The notes under the pieces are model-generated. The model searched no databases and had not been told where the DNA came from. It saw nothing but the letters and a program-made list of their open reading frames with translations. A stretch of 64,000 bases of DNA from contig JAITYX010000009.1 of NCBI GenBank assembly GCA_021018815.1, positions 8,372,501-8,436,500 on the forward strand, given 5' to 3'. Each line of letters starts with the position of its first letter. Positions within the stretch are counted from its first letter, which is position 1. The translations under genes were made by a program, and so were the position numbers. Shown here one piece after another: positions 10,134 to 21,165 of this stretch. The DNA comes from Talinum fruticosum. Its lineage: Eukaryota; Streptophyta; Magnoliopsida; Caryophyllales; Talinaceae.

Positions 10134-11774
10134 ATGAAGATCATCTCAAGTAAGCTCCAGTCGCTCTCAAACTCATTTCTCTTCTACCTTTTTCTTTTAT
10201 CCTTCACTCTCTTTGAGTCTTCTTCTCTTCTACTCTCTCTCAAGTTTATCCTCTCTCTTTTCTCACCAAAATGCCGAAAAGAGGTTCTCACCCTGACTTT
10301 CTTGGTTACTGCCACTAAGAAACCTCGCACCGAGAGCCAAGAAGGCCCCTCAAATTCTAAACCCCTTGTCACCTAGCACCTTGCGCTGGATGATAAATTC
10401 TTTCCAACCACCAAATTTTCGTGGTTGCTTCACATACAATCGATCGGGGTTTATAACTTTCTTTGCTTCGGCGAGTTCATCTATCCTGAACTCGTTTATG
10501 AGTTTTACACTCATCTTTCCAACTCGAAGGTATTCTCACCTCCGGGGTTCGGAACATAACTGTTCGCATCAATACTTCCCTCCTCCATCGTCCGTTCGAA
10601 GGTCTCTTCCCTCTTCTTGAACAGCAACCCTATTCCTTTCAATGAGGTCGTCGACGACTTCTTTGAAAAGTATGCAAAAGATTTCCTTGGGTCACGCAAA
10701 AATTTTTACGTGACTCGGCTAAATTCAAAAGCACGTCTTTTGTGTTTCTTGCTTGATGAGAACTTTTTCTCACAGCACTCTAGCAAGGAGAACCCCAACT
10801 CCAAGCACCTCAAAGCACTTTTTGACATTCTAGAGGGCTACGAAGTAGACCTCTTTCCTGCTATTATTGAGCAAATGGAAGCTGTGCCAGCTCAAACTCG
10901 GACCAAGAAGAACAACCCTCTTCCCTTCGGTGCTCTTTTCACCCTTATATTCAAACAATTCAAGGTTCCTCTTCCCTCGGATCCGACCGCAGTTTCTTAG
11001 GCTGCCATTGTAGTGGGCAAAAAGGAACTTCGGGGTACGGATACCGAGAAACCGAACCCGGTGTCCGGGTTCACAGCTCGGAGCCGAGGCCACCTTCTCC
11101 ACCTCGGACTTAGAAAGATGCCCCTCTTTCGCTTCCTGCTCCACTCGGTGGTACTTCCACCTCAGGTGCTTCTAAACCACTCTCTTCTATTTTGTCCACA
11201 GCTTTCATGGACAAAATCTCCTCTGTGGCCTTGGAACTCAAAGACCTCCTTCGATCATTCAAGACTTTCTTTCGATCTATGACCATCGACCAGAAAACCG
11301 CCCAATCTCAACTCCGAGAGCAACAAGACGTGCTCCTCGAGATGAAGGCTCGCAGTGAAGGAGCAGCAGGAGTTGATCAACCTTCTTCAGGAGAGACGAT
11401 CCAAAGCACCTCGGGATCAAGAAGACTCGGACACTTCGAGGAATCCTCGAGCCTCGCCAAGTCCTCCTCGGACAGAGGAGAGGGTGAAGAAGAAGATCGA
11501 GAAGAAGCGGAAGAGCTCGCGGCCGATGCAGCTCTTTTCGAGCCTCGGTGAGCCGGAAGGCCGGGGAGACCAAGAAGGACAAGGAGCAACAGCTGAGTGT
11601 CCAAGTGCTCCTAAAGCTCAACCGGAAGTGATCGGCTCGGACGGCGAGTCCGAGTGGGTCGAAGACCTTGCTCGAACAAGGACGGTCGATGGCCGGTCAA
11701 CCCGAGCACACCCCTCCGGTCGTTCGAGACGAGCCTCTAGAGGAACTAGTTCTCGGCCGACCACTCGGAACTGA
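10134..11774 (+). pseudogene. Envelope-like / Transposase_32-type ORF, best preserved copy
   Basis: Role unknown; SIRE-type envelope-like ORF. The hydrophobic frame MKIISSKLQSLSNSF... (10,134-10,376) has a long Leu/Phe/Ser segment resembling a signal peptide or membrane anchor. From ATG 10,271 (MPKRGSHPDFLG) the protein continues, with a few stops, as DDKFFPTTKFSWLLHIQSIG (about 10,390-10,450), then EFIYPELVYEFYTHLSNSK. The longest clean stretch, 10,617-11,000, holds FNEVVDDFFEKYAKDF, LLCFLLDENFF, ENPNSKHLKALFDILEGYEV and PLPFGALFTLIFKQFKVPLP, the blocks I associate with PF20167. A stop at about 10,998, then an Arg/Glu/Lys-rich, coiled-coil-like tail ends at TGA 11,772. Poly-T near 11,925 follows. 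Confidence 0.75.
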
Positions 11775-12355
11775 GCCTTTGCCAGAGATCCCTGTCCTCC
11801 CTCGCCGCGCTCAATAGCACATCGTCAAGATCTTATTAGCGTCGGCGCTCTACTCGTCCTTCCTCCTCAACTCGAGACAAAACCATCCCCTCCTTAATTT
11901 CTTAGTCTTTTATTTACGGTGTTTTTTTTTTTTTTTGTCCGGACATCATGTACTTGTTGTATTCTTCCCATATTTTTTTGTTGTTTTTCTTTGAAAGGCA
12001 AGGGGAGAATAGATAGAAAATTAGATTAAATGTCTTGTTTAGGGGAGTCTCTCTCACCCTTTTGTAAATATTTTATGTGAAGTCAATGAGAATGCATTTT
12101 GTTCCAATGTTTCGAGTTCGTTGCTTAATGCTAGTATTTACGAGTTTCCATCCAATATGTTTTCTTGCTCGGCCTTGTCATTAAAATCAATGCATTTCAT
12201 TAATAATTTCTCTCGTATCTGGACTTATGTCTTCTCTTGCTCTGTGAACTATGAAATCTTAAGTTTCTTTTCTAAGCAAGTTTACAAATTCAGACTTTTA
12301 TCACTAACAAAGTTTCTGTCTAAGTATGGAATGCCTTTCATCAAAAAGGGGAGAT

Positions 12356-13947
12356 TGAAGACTCGGACTTTAACTTACTCGTTTATGAGTTCCATCAAGG
12401 AATCAGGTATAAGACTTCATCTCTTATAGGGTTTTGACTTCAAGACATTCCATGCATCTTAGAAACTTTTACGAGTGATATAACATTTCTTACGAGTGTT
12501 ATCGAATCTAGTATGGGGTTTTCGCCCGACTACGATTGACTCGGAAAGCATAATTCCATATGCTACTTCTCACTCGGTTCCGAGTCACCCAACACTCGGA
12601 TATATCGCATGATTCAAACACTATCTTTTCGCGCTCAAACCCGAGTCCGACTTCATAATTCAGGAATTACATTGTTCCAAGTCAGCATATTTAGTTTGAA
12701 TTTTGTTTAGTCTAGATCAAGTCTGTTTACTTTGATATTCTTTATCTAACTTGATTGCCTTCTAGACTGACTAAGATGGAATTTGAGTTTCATGGATATT
12801 AGACTCGGAAAATTCCTTTTCTTTTCGACTCGGATAATTAGTCACTTAATTATTTTAATTATAATATTATCTCGTGTCTAATCTTAGACCAAAGTATTTT
12901 ATACTTTGAGAACCAAATTGATTTACTTTTGTTGGTTATTCAAATGAGGTTATCCTAAATTTGAATCACAAAAGTAACCGGCCTCAAAACATCAAATCAC
13001 CAGCAGACAAGGCTTTTTCCACCTCTAACCTAGCCCCGGACAATCGTGTCGGGATTGTGCTGTTTCCAAAACTCGAAATCTACAACACCAAGCTCAACGG
13101 TGGTTTCCACCTTATTTTTCAAGACACCACTAGTGGTTTTGGGACTTCCAAAGGAGTCAAGAACCGTTGCTCAACATTCATATCTCAATGGATATTTTAC
13201 GAGTGACTCGGAAAATCCTTTACAATGGTCACAAAGGATCTCCAGTCAGAAGATGGACGCAACGGCTAAGTTGCTTGGTCATTTATATATAGAAGCCAAC
13301 TTTCAAGACTTGAAGATCGTACGAATCTATTTGTTAATACACATACTTGATCAAAAGTCATTGTATTCATTCTCAATATTCTACTTACAACTCCAATTCC
13401 GTATTTCATAACTTTCTAAGTTGTAAGGTCTTGTACTCGATTACAAACACTTTTTTTCTTACTCTCTAAGCAAGGTCCCTTGACCGAGTCGTAGCAGTTA
13501 ACTCAACTCAATTGTCCCTAACTATAAAGGTGATCTCAGTTAGGAAGTACTAGATCGGACAAGGTAATTTCGAGTCTAGGAAAACCTTGTAAGGAGTTGT
13601 CTAAGGGAGCAAATCAGGTTAAGTTAGTCTAATGTATTTTGTGGACTCAAAATAATGGATTCGACTTCGTGCTTGCATTAGCACGGTCTGTGGTTTTTGC
13701 CCCGGGAGGGTTTCCACGTACTTTCGAGTTATTACTTTTCCGAGTACATTGTAGACTCAAACAATTTCGAATTCTGTTTAATTTGTTTCTTCACTACTTA
13801 CTCGAATTCTTAGCTTATGCTTTTCCGAGTGTATCCTTGCCGCTCACTCGGATCGGATCCTTATTTGCTTTAATTTTCAAGCAAGTTTCCTCATCACCCT
13901 ATTTACCCCCTCTAGGGTGATTTATACTCTCCAAGAGCAAACCTTCA
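12356..13947 (+). repeat. LTR3 of copia family I
   Basis: TGAAGACTCGGACTTT after polypurine tract AAAAAGGGGAGAT; ends GAGCAAACCTTCA, giving a perfect TGAAG/CTTCA terminal inverted pair. About 1,592 bp. Right flank ATGTG opens directly into a minus-strand gypsy gag, which the array therefore interrupts; the left flank is outside the window so the duplication cannot be checked. Confidence 0.92.
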
Positions 13948-15112
13948 ATGTGGCATCGATAGAAATGTAGTCACTATACCTATTGAGAGCATTGACATCT
14001 GCACCCCTACTAGTATTACTTAGATTGGAGGTTTCCTTTTCTCTAGACCGATAATTACCTCTATACCCTATCACAACTTTTGTGGTCATGGTAGAAAGCT
14101 CTTCTGCTATCGGCATGCTAGCATCTCTAAGGCTTGAGAAGCTCATCATGGGTAAGAATTTGAGATGTTGATTGTAGGTAGGCTGAAGGTTCTTTATGAT
14201 GATCTCGATTTGGTCCTTCGCGGAAGGTCGGTCTACCATGTGGGCAAACTTTGCCCTCTATCTAGTCAGAATGTTTGTCAAGCTTTCGTTCTCACCTTGC
14301 TTGACCGACTCCAACTCTCTAAGAGTGATAGGTATGTTATTGTTATAAGAGTATTAATGTATTAACTCCTTACACATATCTATCCAATTGGCGACCTTGC
14401 ATGGGTCAGCCGCATTATACCACTTCATTACATCAGTATCAAAAGTCCACGGGAAGATGATGTGGTAAGTGTCTTCTGGTATGTTCTTAAGACTCATTGC
14501 TCTTAGGATGTTGTGAACATGATGATGGGGATTTTTCGGAACCTCGAAATTTGATATCGGGCATGGTAAACTTAGGGATTGTTTCCTTTAGGTATTGAAG
14601 TAAATCCCTTATTATCAAAATAGAGATTACTAAACATGGATCACTCCCTTAGCATTTGTTCTATCTGATCTATATGTGGATTGGATCAGGCTTGGATTCA
14701 TGCTTGGGACTGTATGGAGGAGATAAACTCGGTGGAGGCGGAGGAACTCCTCCTTTTAACCATTCTTCTTCCTCATCTCTCTTACTATCCAAAATAGCTT
14801 TTACGATACCCTTAAGATCTCTAAATATAGACTCTATTTTCTTATCCTAAGCATCTATCCTAGCTTCCATCTTGGCTGAATTTTCATTCAGCCAAGCAAG
14901 GATAAGGGATTGTTCTAGTGTTTTATCCATTGGAGGGAATTCTTTTTAGGTACTGTCCTACGGTGAAAAGTAAACCGAACCGGTGTGTTATGCAGCGAAG
15001 TATGTTGCACCGATGTGGACTGTGGAGCGGAGCGTGGTGTAGAGCGGGGAGAAGATGTGACAGATTTCTTGTTGACGCATCCTTTTGGAGCTTGGATTCC
15101 GACGAAGCTCAA
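13948..15112 (-). pseudogene. Ty3/gypsy gag (copy G1), cut by copia LTR3
   Basis: Retrotransposon gag (PF03732-like) on the minus strand. From the right: a Ser/Thr/Pro-rich start (15,112-14,930), then ATG 14,929 MDKTLEQSLILAWLNENSAK, an in-frame stop, a Pro run, MPDIKF near 14,560, then MKWYNAADPCKVANW (about 14,400-14,450), YNNNIPITLRELE, and from 14,239 MVDRPSAKDQIEIIIKNLQP to NALNRYSDYISIDAT where LTR3 begins. The motif order matches the two other gag copies at 22,871-23,700 and 38,574-39,540. Frameshifts and stops break it. Confidence 0.8.
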
Positions 15113-16182
15113 TTGTAGTACACTAACCTATTTTGCAACTCAAAGGATGATGCTGAGGACCATGTGAACAAATACCACTTTTCGAAGAAGGGGCTTAAGC
15201 ACGAGACTCGAAGGCACTAAAAATGCTTTTTATTTGGATGCACATAAGGAATGCAAAACAAATGAAGCGTATGTGATGATGCTTATGACTTTATTCGAGA
15301 TGATTTTATGATTTGGCTAATGCCTAATTAAAATTCACAACTAGAATGCATAAATGATTGATCCTAATGGAAGATGGGTTTATTTTGGCTAAATGCAAAA
15401 TAAAAATGCAAAATGGACTCATCTAATTTGACATGAATTTTATTCTTGGCTAAATGAGAATGCAAATGAACCAACCTATTTGGAGATGAACTTTATTTGG
15501 CTACATTAGAGATGAAAAATGCATAATGGATTCACCTTTTTTCGGATGAGTTTTATTTTGGCTAAATGAGAAATGAAAATGCAAAACGGACTCACCTAAT
15601 TTGAGATGAATTGTATTTTGGCTAAATAAAAATGCAAAATGGCGGTGCGAGATAAAAAAAAGGCCAAAATCTAGAAACCAACTTACTAAAACATAGAGGG
15701 ACCCTTGGTAAGACCACTCTAGACTGAATGGCGGTGACTACCTAAAACCGTAAATCTAAACAATTACACTCATCCAAGCATACAAATAAAGAGGCAAGGT
15801 GCTACCTAATAGTGAAAGCTCTATCGTCAAAAGAGGGTAAAGATTAGGTAGGATACATAGTAACTCATAGTCCGAGAATTTAGTCTTCCGTGCGCTGTAT
15901 GGCAAGAAAAAATGCATTAAATCCTAGGTGCCTCTCGGTAAGCCAAGTATGCGTGCTACGAGGGAATAGGTATCGCGTCCGTAGGCAATCAAGCCTAGTT
16001 AGGCCCGCCTAGGATGCAATGGGAGCCTCATACCAAAAGTGTTTTCGAGGGGAAAAAACCTAATGGTCCACCAACGAAATAAACTATGTTCAAGGGTTGC
16101 TAAATGCGCGATGCCTAATGCAAATACATTATTAAAATTCATTACTCAAATTTTCGAGTTTCGCCCTCTTAATAAGTGAATT
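15113..16182 (-). repeat. Gypsy leader with ~60-bp tandem repeats (copy G1)
   Basis: Non-coding region between gag and 5' LTR in minus orientation. Between about 15,290 and 15,650 a unit of roughly 60 bp recurs, containing GGACTCACCTAATTTGAGAT and GAATTTTATTTTGGCTAAAT. The rest (15,650-16,182) is collinear with 24,850-25,403, including GGTGCCTCTCGGTAA. The same organisation is seen at 23,900-25,425 and, more decayed, at 39,640-40,870. Confidence 0.75.
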
Positions 16183-18144
16183 TCGAATTTTATTAAATCA
16201 AGTTGAAATGGATTAAATCATATTGAATGAAGATTTTATTAATGATTTTATTTTATAAATTATTTTCAGTATTCCCGAGATATTATTTCTTAATTGAACA
16301 AAATAAAGAAAGTTAGATTTTGAATCTACCATGATGCTTTAGGGCCAAACCGATGGGAAAACACTAGTTTGGACCCAAGCCATGGCTACTCGACCACTTG
16401 GTGCTGGCCGAAGCCAGCACCTAGCAGCCGGCCGGCACGTAGCGGTCGGCGGCGCCGGCCGAGGCCACGGCTACGACCACATGGTGCTAGCCGAAGCTAG
16501 CACCTAGCGGTCAATCGTGCCGCCCGAGGCCACGATTAAGTAAATCGGCCTCGACGTCCGGCCTGGCCAGCAAGTTCGAAACTCTAATAATTTTTATCCT
16601 GCGAGTAAGAAAAACCGAGAAAGAATATTGATGAAATAAAGGAAAAGACGTGTCCCTAGTCAATTTTTAGGAATAAAAAACTAACAAAACACAAATAAAT
16701 GCTCGTCCAATCTTTGTATGGGAAAACTAATTTCAAAGAGGCTAAAAGGTGACTCCATCGGTGTAGAGCCGAGAATCGAATTCGGGGCCGGAGTACGTAA
16801 GGTAGGGATCGGCCCTTCGGTTTTGCCCGTCAAATGATAGTCATTATTAATTTGACTAATGAACTTACATAACGTACTAAATAGAAGCAAACAACATGCG
16901 ATCCGAAATTTAAAGCAACAAAAACATAATAGAAAGCGATAAAAAGCAAACAAATGGAAAGTGGTAAAGAAAACAAAAGACAAAAGGAAAAGAAAATAGA
17001 GAAATTGAAAGATTACATTGGACGGGGAGGAAATAAAAGCGATACAATTCTTCTCCATAATACTGAAAGCGATAAAAACAAAAAAATATAATAGATAACA
17101 TTATGAAGGCTGAATTGGTTTCCTCAAGTCATCCCACCTGCTAATTTGGATCTCAAATCTGGATCGATTGATGTTAGGGTGCTAATTCGAGAAGGCTTTT
17201 TTGAGTTTTCGTGGAGATGAGTATAAAGATGTATAAGTACTGAAGTTTACGGGTTCATATGTGATGGGAATGGGGAATAGAATACGAATAGATTGAAAAG
17301 AAACCAAGAGATCGGAATAAAAGGTGGAGTATTCGGTAACTCTTAGTGAAAGTTCAATACCATAACATTAAGGAATAAGCCGGATCGGAGTTAACATTCA
17401 GCAGCGTAATGGATATGCTTGAAGTCGTGCTGAAATAAGAGTCTAAGATCTCTATTTATAGGGAGAAGACTAGGTCAAAAATGACCTAGGATTTACACTC
17501 GCCCAACAGTCCAAAGCTAAACAGAATCAGCTGCAAAAATGAGGCCAAAATTGAAGTGATAAAACCGCGAGAGAACCACGGTTGGGGTGCCGACCACCTA
17601 GTGTTGCTCTAGGGTTTTGTGCCCTTCTGTGCTGCAAAGGGAGTCTTTAGGCAAAAACGTAACATTTCAAGGCAAACTAATCCCGGTATGGGGAGCCGAC
17701 CACACCTTAACGTTTTGAAGATGTGTGCCCCTTGTCTCGGGCCGATTGTCTTGGAGCTATGCGCAACACTTTGATACTTATCATCATCAAATGTTGTGCT
17801 GAACATTGCTTTGAGGTCTTCAGCTCTGTGTCTAGTTGGACAAAAGTGAAATATAGAATTTTAAACCTGAAATCTCCCGCATGCAGCACCGGACTTCCTT
17901 TAACTTTGGAGGCTTAACCTGGGCTTGGACTGTACGAAAGAAAATGGATTTTTGGACTAACGCAAGGCAAAAGGTTTTTTATTTGGTGCTAAGGGGTTCT
18001 TTTTGTTTACAGGCTTCCGTTACACTAGTCAAATACGATCTGTGATCCAGATCCTCAAATAGGACTCGAGATTTCATCATCGGGCCAACAATATAAAATA
18101 CAAAAATAAAAGAGATAAGGGACGACACATGTTAAGTGTCTACA
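16183..18144 (-). repeat. Gypsy LTR a (3' end truncated)
   Basis: Read on the minus strand it starts TGTAGACACTTAACATGTGTC at 18,144 and is collinear with LTR b and LTR d (blocks TTACATTGGACGGGGAGGAA, GACTCCATC, TATTTATAGGG). Its other end lacks roughly 180 bp including GGTTCCTACA: the leader joins directly to internal LTR sequence at about 16,183, so LTR end and primer site were lost together. Contains clusters of GC-rich CCGGCC/GGTGCTGGCCG motifs near 16,390-16,560. Confidence 0.8.
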
Positions 18145-19082
18145 CCGATGCCAAACATCGATCCACTGCTGGCTCTCATTGAGATCGGCCGGTGGCCATG
18201 CTTAGCTTTGGTCCAAGCCAATGTTGTCCACTACTTTGGCCCGAAACCTAGCGATAGAAAGTAGATCCGAATCATTCTATTTTTCGAAATTATGAAATAA
18301 CATTCCATGAATTCTAAAATTAATTTCTAAAATAAAGATTAATAAAATCGCTAATCACCCTTTCTAAATCATATTACAAAAATTAGAAATCTCAATAAGA
18401 GGCACACACCCACTTACTAAATGAAGTTTCAAAATCATCTCTCAAAAGAATCTTCAAAAATCAAAGAGACCAAACATTAGTGGGAAACTCGCTCCCAATC
18501 TGGTTCCCTCTATGGAGGGGACAGGCGCAGCTTCCTACACCCACATGGTAGTCTCAAAACCTTGTTTGCTCTTATTTGTTATATAGAAACTAACTCGTAT
18601 TGATGCATGCACTACCAGGTGATATTCATATATCGGCACTACAGAGTTAGACATATCCATACCTGGACAACCTCCATATATTGTGCAAATGCTAACATCC
18701 CTAAATTAGAGTGTGTAAGTCACCTATTTTCGCTAAATTGGGTGGCATTTTTGTATGATCATGAGCGAGTCTCGGAGGACGTCTTTGGGGTTTCGACCTT
18801 TTTTTCTTTTTATTCGAAACTTTCGATGGATTGCCCTTCAAGATCATCAAAGGTAAATAGGTTAGTTTGTGTGCTAAACTCGAACTTTTGGTTTATGTGC
18901 AAATAGTCCCTTTGTTTGCGGGGTAAATGATCTATGTCTCCTTCTTCGGGAAGCAACCTTGGAGATCCCGGGGTTTGAAGAGAGACACTTGAGTCATATC
19001 ACTCTTGTCCGTGATCTAGAGGTGTGCTTGAAGCGAGTTCCTCTCGATGCTCATCGAGCAATGCTTTTAAGATTGAAACGAG
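18145..19082 (-). other. Gypsy 3' region fragment between LTR a and LTR b
   Basis: No gene. Parts resemble the 3' regions next to LTR b (about 22,000-22,140) and LTR d (about 26,760-26,830), for example TCATGAGC...TTTGGGG and GTGCTAA...TTTGTTTG. It is therefore read as a short leftover of an internal segment between two LTRs. Confidence 0.5.
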
Positions 19083-21165
19083 TGTAGGAACCACGATCCG
19101 TGGGACCCAACCCGTCTCGAACTAAGGTCGGGCATGGCCCGAGCGGACGAGTTTCCCCACGATTTTGGTTTGGCATAGAGTTTTTGAAAATTGGTTTTAA
19201 AGAATTGTTTTAGGGTTTTGGAAATGACTTTTTAAAAGTCGGGATTAATCTCTTATTTACGGTTTTGAATTTATTAAATTGAGTTGAAGATTGATTAAAT
19301 TGAATTGATTGGCATTTTATTAACTATTTGATTTTAGGAATCATTTTCAGAATTCTCAAGATGTTATTTGATAATTGAATAAAATAAATTAGATTTAGGA
19401 TATTAAATATGTCGTGAGGCTTTAGGGCCATATTAGTTTTAAAACACTAATCTAGACCGAAGCCATCACCACTGACCTCTCGGTGCTGGCCGACGCCATC
19501 ACCCGGCGGTCAAGGCGCTGGCCACGAGGTTACAACTAAAGGAATCGGTCGTAGCCTTCGGCCGAGCGAGGCAAATTCGGAAGCCCAATTTTTTTACTGT
19601 AGTAAGAAAAACCGAGATGCAATTTAAATAGAAATAAAACACGAAAAGAAAGGAGTCGCTAGTTAGTTATTAGGACAAAAAAAGTAACAAAAATGAAAAT
19701 GAAAATTTGCTCTTCCAATCTTAGTCTAGAAAAACTAAGACCAAAAAAGGCTAAAAGTGACTCCATCAGTCTTAGAACTAAGAATCGGATTTGGGGCGAG
19801 GATACAAAACGTAGGGAAAACCCTTTCGTTACGCCTCGTCCGAAGACGGCCATTACTAGTTTGAGTAGTGCATTAAATAAGCATACTAAACATAAGCACA
19901 GAGCATATTAAATGAAATTAAAGCAACCAAAACATGAACAAAAGCAATAAAAGGAAATAAAAGGAAATCGAGTAAAGGAAAATAAAAGTGAAAGGAAAGA
20001 AAAGCGAGAAACTTTAAAGGTTACATTGGACGGGGAGGAAATAAATAGCGATATAAGTTTTTGATCCACAATACGGAAAGTGAGAAAAGCATAAAATAAA
20101 TAATCGTTTGAAGGCCGGACCGATGCCTTCGAGGTTGTCCTATCTGGCTGATCCGGATACGTGCCGGATCTCTTGATACGACGGCATGAATCAAAGTCGG
20201 GGATTTTTGTTTGTGAGTTTTAAGAAGGTGAGTTCATAGGATATAGGAAATATCAAGCTGAATGAATGCCAAGAGATCGGAATAACTAAATATTCGTTAG
20301 CTCTTAGCAACGATATGTGGTAATAGGAGTGTTTGAGGTTACTTTTCAGCAGACTAACCCTTAAGAGAAGTTGTTACGAACTTATTATAGCAGGTGTAAC
20401 CCTAAGGACATAAGTCATCTAAGGTAAAATGCAGTAGCGAAGCACTAAAGCGAAAAGTCAGGCGGAAATGAGAGCTAAGGCTCTCTATTTATAGGGATAG
20501 ACCTAGGTCATAAATGACCTAGGCTTGCTCTCGACCAGCCGTCCAAGGCTAAGTAGAAAAAACGGGCAAAAACCAAAGTGATAAGACCGGATAGAACCGC
20601 ATAAAATCGGATATAATTCCGGTCGGGGCGGCCCCTGGTATGCCTATTGTTTTGTGCCCTAGCGTGCTTGAACGGGGACTCCCTGCCGAAAACATAGTGT
20701 TTCACTTAAAGAATGCAAGTAGGGGACACCGACAAAACGATTTCGCCTTCGGGAGAAGCTCGTAATCTCGGGCGGACTATCTTACAACTTAAACACAACA
20801 CTTTGATGCTCATGATCATGAAATGCAACGCTTAACATCGTCTTTAGGTCTTTAGCTCGGTGTCTAATCGGAAAAAGTGAAATGCAAAATTCTAAGCCTA
20901 GAAATTATCGATATGCAACACTGCATCTCGTTGTCTTTGGAGGCTTAGCCGGGGCTTTGACCGTACAAAGGATAATGGGAATTTTTGACCGACCCAAGGG
21001 AAAAGGCCATTTATTTTTCTTTGGGGGTTCTTTATGGTTTACTTGGTTTCCGTCGCAGTAATCAAACTTCGTCCGTGATCGAAATCCTCAAACAGGACTC
21101 TGGATTTCATGATCGGGCCACCAAATAAATAAAAGACGAAATGGTTGACACTAATGGGTACTTAC
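19083..21165 (-). repeat. Gypsy LTR b
   Basis: Plus-strand edge TGTAGGAACCACGATCC at 19,083 equals the left edge of LTR d (25,426) and LTR e (34,211). The other edge, near 21,165, is degenerate (GGGTACTTAC for GGTGTCTACA). About 2.08 kb, the longest copy. A TATA-like TATTTATAGGGATAG lies at 20,486-20,500, reading CCTATAAATA on the minus strand. Confidence 0.82.

Larger units (their letters stand above)
9546..12355 (+). mobile_element. Deleted copia internal segment (pol end + env-like) between LTR2 and LTR3
   Basis: Immediately after LTR2 the sequence reads CTTAGTGAGGATCGG, homologous to the last codons of pol in element A (about 5,180). Everything from the primer binding site to RNase H, roughly 4.1 kb relative to element A, is absent. 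The pol terminus FIRNELGM, spacer, env-like ORF, 3' region and polypurine tract follow in normal order up to LTR3. A unit without gag-pol could not move by itself. Confidence 0.88.

Noticed and set aside
16681..17101. Minus-strand Phe/Leu-rich open frames that look like membrane proteins
   Set aside because: They lie inside gypsy LTR a and arise from A-rich plus-strand text (AAAACAAAAG...). The same happens at 34,732-34,977 in LTR e.
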